Shown: piece after piece, positions 38,152 to 50,815 of the stretch
How positions within the stretch are numbered: the stretch's first letter is position 1
Layout of the letters: every line of letters starts with the position of its first letter
Assembly (NCBI RefSeq): GCF_000208865.1
Contig: NC_018396.1
Span: 6,256,514 to 6,320,513 of the forward strand
DNA length: 64,000 bases
Source of the DNA: Neospora caninum Liverpool
Taxonomy: Eukaryota; Apicomplexa; Conoidasida; Eucoccidiorida; Sarcocystidae
Direction: 5' to 3'
Translations under genes and position numbers: made by a program
Notes under the pieces: generated by a model
What the model was told of the DNA's origin: nothing
Seen by the model: the letters and a program-made list of their open reading frames with translations, nothing else
Database searches by the model: none

Positions 38152-40580
38152 ATGATTAAGGCAGTTATCGTGGTGAACAATCACGGAAGGCCGAGGCTTC
38201 TCCGCTTCTATGATGGCACCGTGAGTCGCGCCGTGCAATCCTGTCGGCGAGGAAGTAACTGTCCTTTCTCACTGTCTGGAAACGATAGTCGGCTCCGGAG
38301 GCGGTTCAAGAGGCCGCGACAGTAGGGTTCTTTGTTTTCGACCGCGAAGGACCGACGAGGAAGATTTCCTCTGACTTCAGGTTCATCCTTCCTCGTCGAG
38401 TTCATCTCCGCACGGGACCTGAGAAAGAGTTTCGCAGTGGTGGTGTCATCGACAAACTCTGGCCTCGGTCTTCCTGCGGACGGACAATTCTTCCTGGGGG
38501 CTGTGTCACTCTCGGGGGAAATGAGGCGACGGCGCGGGTGGAGGGAGAACGCGACGAGAGCGAATCGAGAAAATGCCGGTCTGAACACGAAGGTCTGCGA
38601 GACGGCAGCCTGCTTTGCTGCTCCGGGTCGCTGGCGTTACGTGCTATCGTGTATTATCCGGCGTTCAACCCAGCAGCGGAGCACGACACACTTTTTGTCT
38701 GCGCGTGCCTCGGAAGGATGCTGTCCAAGTGAAGTCGTCGCTACCAGAGTGGTGCCTCTCTGAGCATGCGCAATACCGTCACATCTTCGCGTGCTACGGT
38801 CAGGCATGATCCCTTATGTCGAACTGCGGTGTACCTGGTTTTACTCTCAGCCTCACGAGAAGCAACAACACATTCTGCGGCGGACGTATCAGGTCGTCTC
38901 GCAGCGGCCAGACGACAAGTCTTGCTGCTTCGCGGAAGATAAGGAACTCTTCGGCCCCGGCACAAAGATCGTTTACAGGTCAGAAGAAAAGCGTCCAGGT
39001 GCTAATGTGCACGCGTCCTAACTTTACTGCAGCTCGCTCTTGAAGGGAGTCATGCAGTGGCCTGGGCACTCGCTTGTGTCGGGTTTTTCGATAGGAATTG
39101 TACGAGGCTCGGCCGCCTGACGCGCGGGTGTGGAACTATCATCGCTGCGGTCTGCTTGGCATTCGGGGACCTCGTTTTCTAGGTCCGCCTGAAACAGGTT
39201 CCCGATATCCTGTTCACATTTTTTTGGCGACCTTTTCTGGTCTATCTGCGTTCCTGTCCAACACACTGAAGCATCGGCGCACGAAAAACAGCCACTGGCT
39301 CACGCCTGTTTATAGAATATATTTTCTTTGGAGGCACATGCTATAGAGCAGCAGGGATGGCCCTGGCGCACCGTTGCCCCATGGTATGCTGCGTCCACAC
39401 TGGCGTATGCCTGGCCCAAGACGGCATGCTTACGCAACGTGTGCTGAACGTTGTGCCGTGTTACAAAGGGCCGTTCTTGCTTCTTAGCTGCATGTCTTTC
39501 GAGCAGCAACTGCGCACCGGCGCCGCCCGTGCCGCAATCGTGTCACTTGTAGTGCAAGCATGTGTGCGTGGTGTCTGAAGGCACTTTGCAACTCTCTATT
39601 TCATCTTCATCACTGACGAGCTGGAAAGCGAACTTGGAGTTCTCGATCTCATTCAGGTAAGTCTGTCTGCGGCGAGAGGTCGCGCGAGCGGTCCCTCCTG
39701 GCCATCATGACAGTCGACGGCAACCTTGTTGCTGCTCTTCGTTGGCGACATCCTCAGTTCTCGCATCCTCAGTTGTTGCCTTACTGCGGCGGCGGACCTC
39801 TGCTCAGGAAAAAACAGTACGAAATCGTGCGTATCTCGTGGTGTGCGCTTCCTGTGTCTTCCGCTCAGGTGTTCGTACAGGTCCTGGACTCGTGCTTTGA
39901 GAACGTCTGCGAGCTAGATCTCATTTATCACTTCGATAAGGTGAGGCGTTTAACGTCTCGACGGCACTGAGACACGCATTCTTCGATGGCGATGAGCTGA
40001 CACCGGAATACGGGACACTGTCTTTCATGTGGCCAGTGCCGCTTGGTACATGTCGAAAGAGGGTATACTACTCAGCGATGTGTGCGAGCGTGATAGAGCA
40101 AGTGACCCTCGTGAAACAGTTTTTCTGTTGGTTCTCTTGGCCGCAGGCAAATTTTATCTTGGACGAAATCATCGTCGGCGGTAAGGAGACTTGTGTTTAT
40201 GCAGACGACAACGAGGTGCGCACTCAGTGCAGCGCTTTCACGTTGAGTGGACACCCTTTCGAAAAAAGCATTCCGGCGTGGCAATGAGGAGACGACTCAG
40301 AAAGAATTGCGGTCAGAGGTGCTTAGGATTAGCAATGCATGTTGTGTAATATTTGGTGGGTCGGAGGCCGTGCTGCTAGTGTGAGGTTCTTGCTTCCATA
40401 TACAAAAGAATCAATTCTCGAAGCAATTTAAAACTAAAATCTAATTTTTGAATATGCTGGCATGCATGCAAATGTCCTGCAGGATTGGTCATTGAGACCA
40501 ATGTCGACAACATCCTGCAGTCCATAAGCAGTGTCAAGAAACTAGTGGATAGCGAAGCCTCTCTATTTGCTGCTGCTTGA
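38152..40580 (+). CDS. AP3S: AP-3 adaptor complex subunit sigma
   Basis: Small (sigma) chain of the heterotetrameric AP-3 clathrin-adaptor complex, which sorts cargo from Golgi/endosome membranes to lysosome-like compartments. In apicomplexans such traffic feeds secretory organelles. Six exons: 38152-38220, 38851-38978, 39581-39656, 39869-39940, 40147-40180 and 40483-40580; phases 0/2/0/0/1, 158 aa. The longin-type fold begins MIKAVIVVNNHGRPRLLRFY and continues QQHILRRTYQVVSQR, then FGPGTKIVYRHFATLYFIFI. Next come DELESELGVLDLIQVFVQVL and CFENVCELDLIYHFDKANFI, and the gene ends with EIIVGGLVIETNVDNILQSI. The AP-3-like asparagine-histidine-glycine near the start and the VIETNVDNIL tail argue for AP-3 rather than AP-1/AP-2 sigma. 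Length is slightly below the human protein because the C-terminal tail is short. No frame defect is seen. Confidence 0.95.
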
Positions 40581-41840
40581 AGGGGTTTTTTAACAACGAC
40601 ACGTCCCGGAGGCGTTTTGTTCCCGCCCCCTCGGTGCTCGCGGTTCGACGTGCTATGAAAAAAAGAAAGAGTCTTTGTCTATTCTTCGCTAGAGCACCTC
40701 TTGCATCAGATACACGGGTCGGGTGCCCTGAAAACGATAGACAAACCCTTTTTTTAATTTGAAGCTCTTAGGACGAAGGTATTCTGAGTACGCTTTCGAA
40801 GATAAAAGGTCCGGGGCCAAGTTTCCCAAGGGATACCGGATGCCCCGCGTCCCGGTGCGGGTGACACGTCCAGTTGGCCAATTCTCCCTGACGACGCCCG
40901 CTCTTGCTTGTCAACTGTTGAAAAAACGAATTTCGCGTCACTAGTCTTGTGGAACATCGAAGTGTCGGTTCGTATGAATAGTGAGTGCCACCATGCTCAC
41001 AGGTTGAGGGATGAACCTAACCAACGTACATTTTTCTCTCTTCTTCAATGTGAAATGGGAAGGAGGATGTATTGCCACCGTAGCCTACTTGTTGATCCGC
41101 TTAGACTATTCACTGCTAATGTGGGATGAGCATTACATGGCATTCAGAAAAGTTCATCCGTTAGCATAGAACAGTTGCATCTGGGAAACCATCAAGGCCA
41201 CACAAAAGATATATTAACTTGTAAGCGGTTTCGGTTTCATAAAGACACTGCACAGCCGAACCGATCTAGCAAAGGATTATGTCAAGTGATTGGGTCAAGC
41301 AGCTGCCTAGGCTCGAACGAGGCGTCGAAGCAACCACTCCTGAAAAACAAAGAGAACTGGCACCTGCAAACCAACTGTTGTGCAACGGCTGCAACGTCTC
41401 AAGTTTTCTGGTAATACAGCGCGCTACGTAGTCAGACGGGTGAGGCTACACCGGAGATTAGTCGTCAAGATGTTGCAATCTAAACAGATATCTTGGTGAC
41501 CCGCAGGAATCGTATAAGTCTCGAGCACGGAACGCATCGCCGCGAAATCAGCACTGCCATCAGTAGTGGCACCCTGGTGTGTCTGGTTTTTCCGGCCGCC
41601 TTTGAAATCGCACAGATCGAAAGACTTTGACGCCGTGGCTAGTCCATGTAGTTGTCTTTGCACGGCGGCCTTGCGCATGAAGCGCCGGAGTGTAGAGAGA
41701 AGTCTCTTTCAAACGGGGGTGCACAACGCCGCACATTTCTATTGTAGTTTCAACGTGATCGCTAAATTCATTCACTGGGAGACTGACGCCAACGTTTGGA
41801 TCACTCTGGTATTGAACAATTTTCCCCAAATATCGCGTAC
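40581..41840. other. Intergenic region, no gene seen
   Basis: 3' flank of AP-3 sigma and promoter side of the next plus-strand gene. Small frames only, with no motif or splice pattern that I would support. Confidence 0.45.
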
Positions 41841-43133
41841 ATGATGGTCTGTAATCGGTTCACTGTTGTGTTCATTGCGGCGGCTGCCTCCGTGTGTGGG
41901 CTTCTCAAAACACCAGGTAAAAAGCAAATCAGTTTCTCCTGGAGACTAGCACCTGTCCTTCTGAGGTGCCCGAGGCCACATCCTCAGAAAAGTACAGTGG
42001 GTGTGTGTTGAACACGCTGCTTTGCTCTACAGTGATATAGGCATTCGTTGCTGCACGTTCACAACTTGCACGTTTGATTGAGTGTTATGCTTCGCCTCTA
42101 TATAGGTCAAACTGCGTCACTCCAATTCTTTGCTTTTCACGAGTCTGCGTGCCTCTCCTCAGGCGCGTCTGCTGCTGGAGCTCATGTAGCCACGACTCCG
42201 CCGAACTCTACAACAGATGGCGCGACGGGAAACGCCCAGCAGTTCAGTGTCGACCAGGTTCAAGAGCTATTCGCAGCGTTTGTTGAAACACAGTTTCCAG
42301 CGAAGCGAGAGAGACTAGCCGTTGAGGCGCTCGTGGACTGGGCCGTCGCAGAAAGCGAGGTTGAAATATCTGGGGAACAACCAAATTTTGAGGAAGATGC
42401 AGCTGACTTTGAGACGGTCGTCTCAAGGGTAGCAAACTCCCTGGAGGCAACAATGGCTGCAGAGGCGGATGCTGAAAAGGACAAGTATTCCGCACCGCGA
42501 GGCGCAGCGAATCCCTCATCTCCCGAGGACATTGAAGCATGGATTCAACAGAAGAAAGCATCAAGAGATTCCTATGAGAGAGTAGCCGAGGCATTTTGGT
42601 CTTTCGTCGAATTTTCTCGACTGGTACCCCACGCCACGCAGGGTTCCTCGTCAGCGACCTTTTCGGCCCCCCAAGCGGAATCGACGGACCCCGCAACAGC
42701 AGTGGTTCCGGGAACCCCAGGTGGACAGCATTTCTATCGACCAGCAGCAGGCGATTCTGAGGTTATTATCTTCCTAAATGTATCGCCAATGACGCTGCTT
42801 AACCGGATTTGCCAAGGCCAGAGAGTCGCTTGCGCGGAGGTCTTCCAGGTATCGTTGTACACTGCAATACAAGCCGTCGTCAACGATGCCGCCTTCACAC
42901 AGGACCGCGTCAAAATGGGAAATGTGGGAATGCGAGGCTCAGGAGTACAGCAGGCTGTCCTCATTTATGGAGACGGTGACCTGCGCCTCGCTGATGCTTT
43001 GGAACTCGTGCTAGAGGATGTGCAGTTCTGCAATGCAGATCCTTCGCGTCCTATCTGCCGGACTCTCACGGGTCAAACTCTTGTTGAGAACAATGTCACG
43101 CCCAAGGTCCTAACCAAACGGGTTGTCGGGTAA
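41841..43133 (+). CDS. Secreted protein of unknown family
   Basis: Two exons, 41841-41916 and 42163-43133, phase 1, 348 aa. The first exon is almost exactly a signal peptide (MMVCNRFTVVFIAAAASVCG), so the mature protein starts near the splice junction. The acidic N-terminal half has helical segments (VDQVQELFAAFVETQF, RLAVEALVDWAVAESE). The C-terminal half alternates strand and helix: SEVIIFLNVSPMTLLNRI, FQVSLYTAIQAVVNDA, then VLIYGDGDLRLADALELVLE. There are few Cys (about four in the mature region, three near the end) and no GPI-like tail. I do not recognise the family. The signal peptide suggests the secretory or dense-granule route, but nothing shown proves where it goes. The start could be either of two adjacent ATGs. 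Confidence 0.8.
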
Positions 43134-44899
43134 AAAAGTAGGATGCCTGTGTCAATTCAAGTTTTCCACGCAGAGTGAATGTGCCTTTTTGTCGTGAGAA
43201 GCTCTCGCTTCATCTCAACAATGGCTCTCTCTCTTTTTCCTTTGTCGACTCTGTTGCCATCGCGGCATCGTGACACATGCAAATGTTGACGACGAGGGTT
43301 GCCTGCACTATCGATGCAAGTGATCCAGCAAAATGATCTTCTCCTTGTGATTTTGGCACAGCGTCGACACGATCTGGGTAGCGAATAGCGCTTACACTCA
43401 ACCAAACAGCAGAGCATGTGAAACGTGGATAGTTGTTCAGAGCACAAACATCTGTACTATGGAACACGGAAGCGCACGTTTCGGTGCAAACGCTGCTATG
43501 GATGCGCAGAAGCTCTCGCGAACGTAGTTTCTTTGGCTGGTGAGTAGACACTATCAGCTCTCAGTCCGGTTGTCCGTGTCTGACATTCAGATCGTGTGCC
43601 AGTGTCTTAGGTTTCTTTGTTCGGACACAGGAGGCTTTGTTCGAGAGCGGTCATGTAAGCAGAGTTGTGCATCGCTCCCCTTCATTGAGGAGGCGATACC
43701 ACACCAAACGCGAGGTTCCATTTTCCTACGGTTGCAAGACTCACAGGCCTCCAGAACGGGAGGTCCCCATCATGCCGAAGTGTTGATTCATGAGCGGGTG
43801 TTTATTCCGATGGTTTTAATATCATATTTGTGGACGGAAGTGTAAGGACAGCTTTACCCCTGTTAGCTGAGAGAGCTGCTACCTCCTCGACTTCAGGTCG
43901 CCACGTGGAGGCCGGTGAGCAAGGAAAACTGTTGCCACAGTCGTTTCCGCAGTGCTCTACTGGCTATATCGTGGAAGAATCTAGGCGGTTGATGCGGCAT
44001 GCACATGATACAAGGCATTTTTAGAAGTGACGTGCGATTCAGTGTACGCCCAGGAGCGTGACACCAGAGTTTCGAGCGGGGACGTTGGATATACACAACC
44101 ACGAGAGAGAGACAGGAAAACTCCCTACGAAAATACGTCAAGGTACGCAGACACAATCGGAAACGAATTGCGAATTAACGAGCTACTAGAGTTTCTCACT
44201 GCTCAAAGAGTGAGATATACGGAAGGCATCGACTCGGTGGGAAAATGTACTCACCCACCTGTGCACCGGGACTGCGTCTCATGCATCCCCCTCCCGAAAT
44301 AGTACTGTGTGGCACATAAACACATGAAACATCGCGAAGATCTAAAAGTGCTTCTCGATCTCCAATTTTCCCGACAGTCCACTCTCCCCACGGACCTTGG
44401 TTGTGGCGAAACGCCTCAGTTCCCCGGAGCGCCTTAGTGAGCTTTTTGCCTATCACATCTTGTAGCGAGGAACCACGGAAATCAAATCACTGACGCTGTC
44501 ATCCCGTTGTTCGATAATACGGGCACGAATAATTCAGCCATGGATATAATTATAAGGAGCGATCTGAACGCGATATGGCATTGAGGTCTTTGGTCGGCAC
44601 GAGAAAACGGCAAAATACGCCGTCCCACACTGGCACATTCACGGACCACTGTACACGAGAATTCGGAGGTGTGCGTTTTCCTGTCGCAAGTCGGGGGTAC
44701 AGATGACGTCGCTTTGGATTCTTCTGTCTCTTCCCACGAAAAAGCGCCGAATTTGGGAAAAACGCCGCGAGAAAGACCTGAGCTGTGTGTGTTGGTTCAA
44801 TTTCTCAGAGGTCCACGGAATGTCCAACCGAGAACTCACGTTCAACATTCCGCGTCCCAGAGTCATCCCTTCCTGCATTCGACGCGAAAAACTTCTTTT
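43134..44899. other. Convergent intergenic region, no gene seen
   Basis: Between the stop of the secreted protein (plus) and the stop of the AP2 gene (minus). No supported exon, RNA gene or repeat array. Confidence 0.45.
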
Positions 44900-47800
44900 C
44901 TACGCCAAATCGTGAAAGCAAACTTGCTCAGCCTGGGTCTCTGCCAACGTCCCAGAGAAGGTGTAGTCTCCGGGTGCGCCACTTGGAAAGCTGCTGCTGC
45001 TGCTGCTTCCTCTCGACACCTCAAAACACGGATGGTCGCGCTCGACGCATGCATTCATCAGCATGACCATTTGACCAAAGTCGCTTCTGCCCGTCGCCGG
45101 CGCGTTCTTCTTCCCTGGACTGTTCTTCCTAGCGACGCCCAACCCATCCGACTGCATGGACATCAGCGACTGCAAAAGACTCTTATCGCACCGGTCGTTA
45201 CCCTTCTTAGACTTCCGCTCGTCGGTCCCCTTCGCCACGCCGGCTTCGGCACAGAGAGCGCGGACATCGCCCAACGCGACTGCAAGCTCTTGCTCGAGTA
45301 ATAGTCGACAGCATCTGTCCAGGGAGAGAACGTCCGTGTTTTGGTTTGAAGCCCGGTCTCCGCTGCTCTCGAAAGGGATCTCCGCAGGCGCTGCAGCGGC
45401 TCTGCTGGCGCCTCCAGACCGATCCACCTGCCGTGCCTGCTCCGCCAGCACCGCCGGCGGCACTGCGTCGTGATGCCTGGCCTGCTGCGGCGCTTGTCGT
45501 TCTCCAGTCTCCTTCGCCGGAGACTGCGATCCGTGCTGGGACGGCAAAACGTTGGGCGTCGAGGGGAAGGCATTCCCGACGGGGGCCTTGAACACTGCCG
45601 CCATTCCCTTTTGAAGCGTATGCGCTTCGCCACTCAGCAACTTCTCCAGTCTGCACTGGCGAGCCAGCTGACGCGCTGCCTCGTAGCCGTACTTCCCTGA
45701 AAGAAAAGGACACACGAACAGTGGTCATGTCCGTCCACTTTTACAGGAAAAAGTGCTGCTGTGGCAAAGTCCGGCCTGCCTCCGGAGGGCGTCCACCCCA
45801 CCCCGAGATCGCTGTGATGCGCGCGCCAGCTGCTTCTGGGGATTCTCCTGTCGATCCAACTCCTCCACTATATACGCCGCTCTTCGTGCTTTTCTGGCGG
45901 GGGACTTACCGGCTGACCAACTCCGCTGATACTCCTTGCCATTCCGCGACCACGTGCAGACCCAGCGATTGAGCGAACGGTTGAAGAAGACGCCGCGCAT
46001 GGTTTCGTCCTGGCCCGCAGCCATGGCAGCAGCTGCGCCTGCTGGAGACGCTTCCGCCTTCGTCCCCGGCATCCTGTTGGGGGTTCTTCCATTTTCGCCC
46101 TTCATCGCTCCAACGGAGTTCCCGAACGCACCCGGCGCCCCGCGACCTAGCAGCAAACCAGGCAGTTGACCGCTCGTCTTCGATCCAGGCGCCGCTGCCT
46201 GCTCGGGAACAAAGGACGACGCAGATCCTCGCTTCTTCCTTCCCTCCATGCCGCTCGCCGCAGCTTCTGCGCAGTTTTCGGGCACGAAGGCTTTTGTGGA
46301 AGCCTGACCCAGCGACAGGAGAGCCCGCTGCTCTCCTGAGAGCGGTCCTGTGAACTGTGCGGCCTTTTTACACTCGGCGTCTCTTCCCGACGCCTTTGCA
46401 AAAGTGGACGGGAAGTCGACGTCTGCTCCAGCCTGGGTTCCCAGAGTTGCTTTCTTTATCAAGTCCGACACCGCAGCCGCTCCCCCGAGCCTGCCGCTCT
46501 CCGCGGCGGCGCTGCAGTCGTCCTTTCCTGGAGACAGCGCGACGCCGAGAGCAAGGTCGCCCTTGGCACACGTGGGGGTTGCGTTTCGCAGCAACGTGAG
46601 AAGCTGCTCTTCACAGCTGGCGCTCCCCGGAGTTTCTGCGCAAGTGCGGCCGCCTGCCAGGGTCCGTCTGCACTTTGTAGGGGGTTCGCGAGCGCCGTCC
46701 GCTAACCACCAGCCTGGGGCAGCCGCGTCTCCACTCAAAAACTCGCCCCCATTGGGTGCCTGGCCAGGCTGCATGCACGCAGTCGCCAACAGTGCGAGTT
46801 CGCCGGCACTCTTCCGGCTGCGGCGACTGCTCGTGTTCGTCTCCTCCTCGTGGAGGCTGCTGGTTCGGCTGCTTTCGCTCGTTCGGCGGTCGCCGTCGCC
46901 CCCAGAGACAGCTGCGCCACGCTCTTCTTTCACGCCCGTCCCCGAATTCGGTGAGGCCTGGAGCCCACCGTGCTGCAGTTTCTGAAGAACTTCATCCAGA
47001 AGCCGGGTCCCGCGCTCAGCCAGAGTCTCGGTACAGCAGTTCTTCAAAATCTCGGCCTGGACGCTCGGGTGCCGGCGCTTGTTCACACTTGCAGAGAGGT
47101 ACAGATCGCCGCACGATGTCAGGCGAGAAGGCGCATCCGGCGAAGAAGTCTCGAAACTGGAGGCGCTTCCTGCGCTGCCCGACGTGCACCAACGCATGTC
47201 CTGCGCCTGCTGAGACGACGCGGGCGAGACGACGCCCGTGCCGTTTGTCGCCGCGCCTTGCTTCTTCTGGCTCTTGCGAGATCCGCTTCCAGAACCGAAC
47301 CCTCCCTTCTTGGCGGCACTCGGCTGAACCGTCGTCGCGGCGCCTCCAAACTGAACAGCGTCTCCGGGACCGCTCGGATCTTTCAGGCTCCTCTTGCTGG
47401 CGCGAGACTGACCAGCGAGAGACAGGCAGCCTCCGGCGGCCTCCCTGGCCTGTCCGTCACGACAAAAACGGTCAGTCGAGTCCGTCCCCGCCACTCCACA
47501 TGCCGGCGCGCACGCATCGGCAGGCAGAGAGAAGCTTCTGCCGAGATGACTGGCCCCGCTGGCGGGGCGACACAGCGGCGAGCTGAAGGCCGACGCGAGA
47601 GCCGCTTGCCACGACGCAGCGTTCGGGCAGAAGTCCTCTTTGGTGCCCTTCAGGGCGACTCCGGGGAAGAGCTCCGAGGCGAAATCCGACTGAAGAAGAG
47701 GCTGCCGCTCCAAGAGTGTCGCGAGAGCCTCCTCTTCGCCACCGACCGCCTCTGCACCGCTGACCAACTGTGAAGCGGCTCCGGTTTCCCTCGTAAGGCC

Positions 47801-50800
47801 TCCAGCTGTGCAAGAACTTTGCGGCGCCGAGTCGGTCGTCGCCTCGCCTGGGCGATCTGCCGTCGGAGTGCCCAGTTTCCTCTCAGTACTCAGTCGCGGG
47901 GTGAAGTCACCCTTTCTGGGTGCCGTCTCGGGGACCGAGAGCTCCGTCTGGATCTCGCCGTTCCCGCTCCCCGCGTGAGCCGGTGCGAGAAACTCCGCGC
48001 CCTCAAAGGCAAACGCCGAACTCGGGATCCCCGCGAGAGGCGCGGCTTCAGAGTCGGGAACGCCACAGACGTGTCCAGCGACCGATCTGCCAGGCGGAGA
48101 GAAGCTCGAGTGACTCGCCTCCGGCGAACCATTCTGTTCTGCGAGGGCAGTCGCGAGAAGAGAACTGGACGTCGCGCAGGCTGTTTTGCAACACGGGCCG
48201 CCTTGGACACGCCCTTGCCAGACGCCGTCGCTGCAGTCGACTCCAGGCAACTGCTCCAAAGGCGACTCGCCCCCAGGCACCGTGGTTTCCGTGCCGCCAG
48301 GCGTACTGCTGCTCTCCGCGCCGTTGCCTTGGACCATTTTGTAGAGGCTGTAGGCGCGTTCGAGGGCGCCTACAACTTTCAGAAATCTCCCGACTGGGCA
48401 CTTGCTCACGGAGAGAAAGATGGACGCATTGGGCGGAAGACCTTGAAGCAGCAGCAGGGCGAGAAGGGACCACCCGGCACTCTTCTCGTTCCCGCGCCCC
48501 TGGGCACACAGCTCGAGCGCTTCCAGAGCTGCAGTTGCCGTCTCGTGCGGGAAGCCGCTGTCGTGGTGAGGCTCTGGCGAGGCGTCGACCTTCTGTTCGT
48601 CTGGCGTGTCAAACGGCGCGACATCCGTGGTGCTTTTGCCCGAGTGGGGCTGGGAAAACAGACTGGAGGTGCACAGCGGCGCCATTAGGTCCGCGTAGTG
48701 GAAAAGGGTAGCCTGTGCTTTGGCTGCGAGTCGCTGAACGTGCCAGGCATAGAACTGGCCGTCGTCTTGACGCTTGAGCGGCGGAAGGAGCTGGCAAACA
48801 TGCTCGAAAAGGAGGAGGAGCAGCAGCTGGAGGTCGACGAGGAGCTGCTGGGGAATCGTGACTGGATTCGATCCTTTCGCCGAGTCCGCTGCAGCCGCAA
48901 CATCTGCCTCAAAGGCACCGCTGGAGGGGGCATCTGGCGGCTCCACAGCGGGGAGCTCCGCCAAGGAAGACACTGGAGGCGGGAGAGCAATGGGAGGACG
49001 GATCGACGCTTTGGACAGAGGCGGAGATAACAGTTCAGCGAACTTGGGCGACGAGGACAGAGACAAAGGCAACGCTGAGGAACTGGCGGAGACAGCCAAG
49101 CACCTCAACGAAGCCACGCTTGGCGAGGAAAGAGGATCTGACCACGGAACTGAAGGAACGGAGGGGGAACCTTCGCTTGATCCCGCACCGTTCTTGCTCG
49201 CCACCCAGCCTCCACGGGTCTGGCGGTGAGGGGGGCTGCTGGCAGCCTTCTCTCCGTCGCGTGCGGCTTCCAAGTGTATCGACAGCCCGGGGGAGAGAGC
49301 ACCCGGGTCGGATCCGTTTGGCGGCACCACTGGTGAGGCGTGCGACACATGTCCGCGCGAGGGGATCCCTGCGTGACGGCCTTCCTCGTTCGAATCCCTG
49401 GATGCAACGCTGTCCGCCGCGCACGTTTCTGTTGTCCTTCTGGGGCCGAAGCCACCCACGCCTGCGACGTTTGCGGCGGGCGAACTCTTTTCGGGCTGAG
49501 TCGAAGAAACCGCAGTTGGCGCCGAACTCGCGGCATCGCCACTGGCCGCCCGCTCGGACACCGGCGCGGCAAATGGTACCATGATGGTCTTTGCAATCAG
49601 AGAAGACACTTCGGATGCAGTCGGCGGATTCGCACTCCTTTCGAGACCTTGAGACGCGCCTTTGGAGCCTGGAGCGACGAGGGGTGTGAGCATCATGAGC
49701 ATCATTTCCAGGGTTCGATCTGCTTCGCTCCCGGAGCTCGTCCCTCGGTTTGCTTGAACCAGCGATGCGTTGTCTGCATCAGTCTGAGGCGTCTCTGACG
49801 CTGCGCACGGGGACAGCTGAACTGTCAGCCTGTTCCCCGACGCGGCGTCAGTGCACTGAGCAGCCGACGCCTTCACAAGACCGCCCGCAGACCCGGATTG
49901 TTTCACGCCGTCATCTGGAAGAGCTTCCTGACCACCGACAACGTCGGCAGCCTTCGAGAAGAAGTACGGGGCCTCGCCACCGTCCTGAGCGCCAAACCCC
50001 ACCTCCGCACCGCAGTAATAATCCGGGATGGTAGTGGAGAGGGAAGACGCGGGGCAACTCGTAGGCGACTCTAGCCCCTTGGGTCCTTGGGCTAAAGCGG
50101 CGGTGGCCTTTCTGAGACAAAGTGCGTGGTTGTCGGCACCGTTTCGAGCGGAAACCTCCGCTCCTGTCTTTTCGGGGCGAGGCGCAGGGAAGTCGTATCC
50201 CCTCGCCGCCGCGTTGTCCTGCACTTCATATTGAGCGTCCGCGCCTGTGCGCGTGGACTTCGATTCGGACGGGCACGACGCCTCAGGTGGAGCGGCATCC
50301 ACAGAGAAGGAACAGGCAGAGCTGACGAAAGAGAAGTCGGACCCCTTCAGTTGGCCTGAGATCGCGCCTGTCTCCGCTTCAATGCCTTGCGGCAGTGCGG
50401 GTGCGACGCGCCGCGTTCCACAAGGTAGAAGGCCTGAGTGTGCCGCCTTGGTCTTCTCGTCGAAACCATAACCCGCGGAGGGACCAGAGGCGTTGCCTTT
50501 GGAGGCAAGCACGGCGGGAACAGTGGAGTTTGCACTCGAACAAATGGAAGGCATGCGCGAGGGCGCACACGAACTGGCTGCCGCGGTGGAAATGTCGGAG
50601 ACGATACTCGTGGTGCGATTCTTTTCATTCACCGCCGCTCCAGAAGATCCGTCCGCGCCAGCACCGTTGAAAGAAAGTGGATTCCCGCGAGTCACCACTG
50701 TAGACAATGCAGTGGTGGGGATGCCGAGACGCGGCTCCTCTTTCGCGATTTGCAATGTGGCGGTCGCGGGTAGTGCGTCACCGCCACAGAGCGGCTGATT

Positions 50801-50815
50801 ACTGGGGAGGGCCAT
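44900..50815 (-). CDS. ApiAP2 transcription factor with ACDC domain
   Basis: Apicomplexan AP2-family DNA-binding regulator. Two exons, 50815-45910 and 45696-44900, phase 1, 1900 aa. The AP2 domain is split by the intron: exon 1 ends MRGVFFNRSLNRWVCTWSRN then GKEYQRSWSAG (residues about 1605-1636), and exon 2 opens KYGYEAARQLARQCRLEKL. An ACDC-type region (AP2-coincident helical domain) is at about 650-725, with PQQLLVDLQLLLLLLFEHVC and WHVQRLAAKAQATLFHYADL. Further helices (SAGWSLLALLLLQGLPPNAS) follow to about 830. The rest is low-complexity Ser/Ala/Gly and presumably disordered. The start ATG at 50815 (MALPSNQPL) is preferred; an in-frame ATG at 50878 would add 21 residues. Position of the DNA-binding domain near the C-terminus and ACDC in the middle is unusual, since ACDC is mostly C-terminal. 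Stage and targets cannot be told from sequence. Confidence 0.9.
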
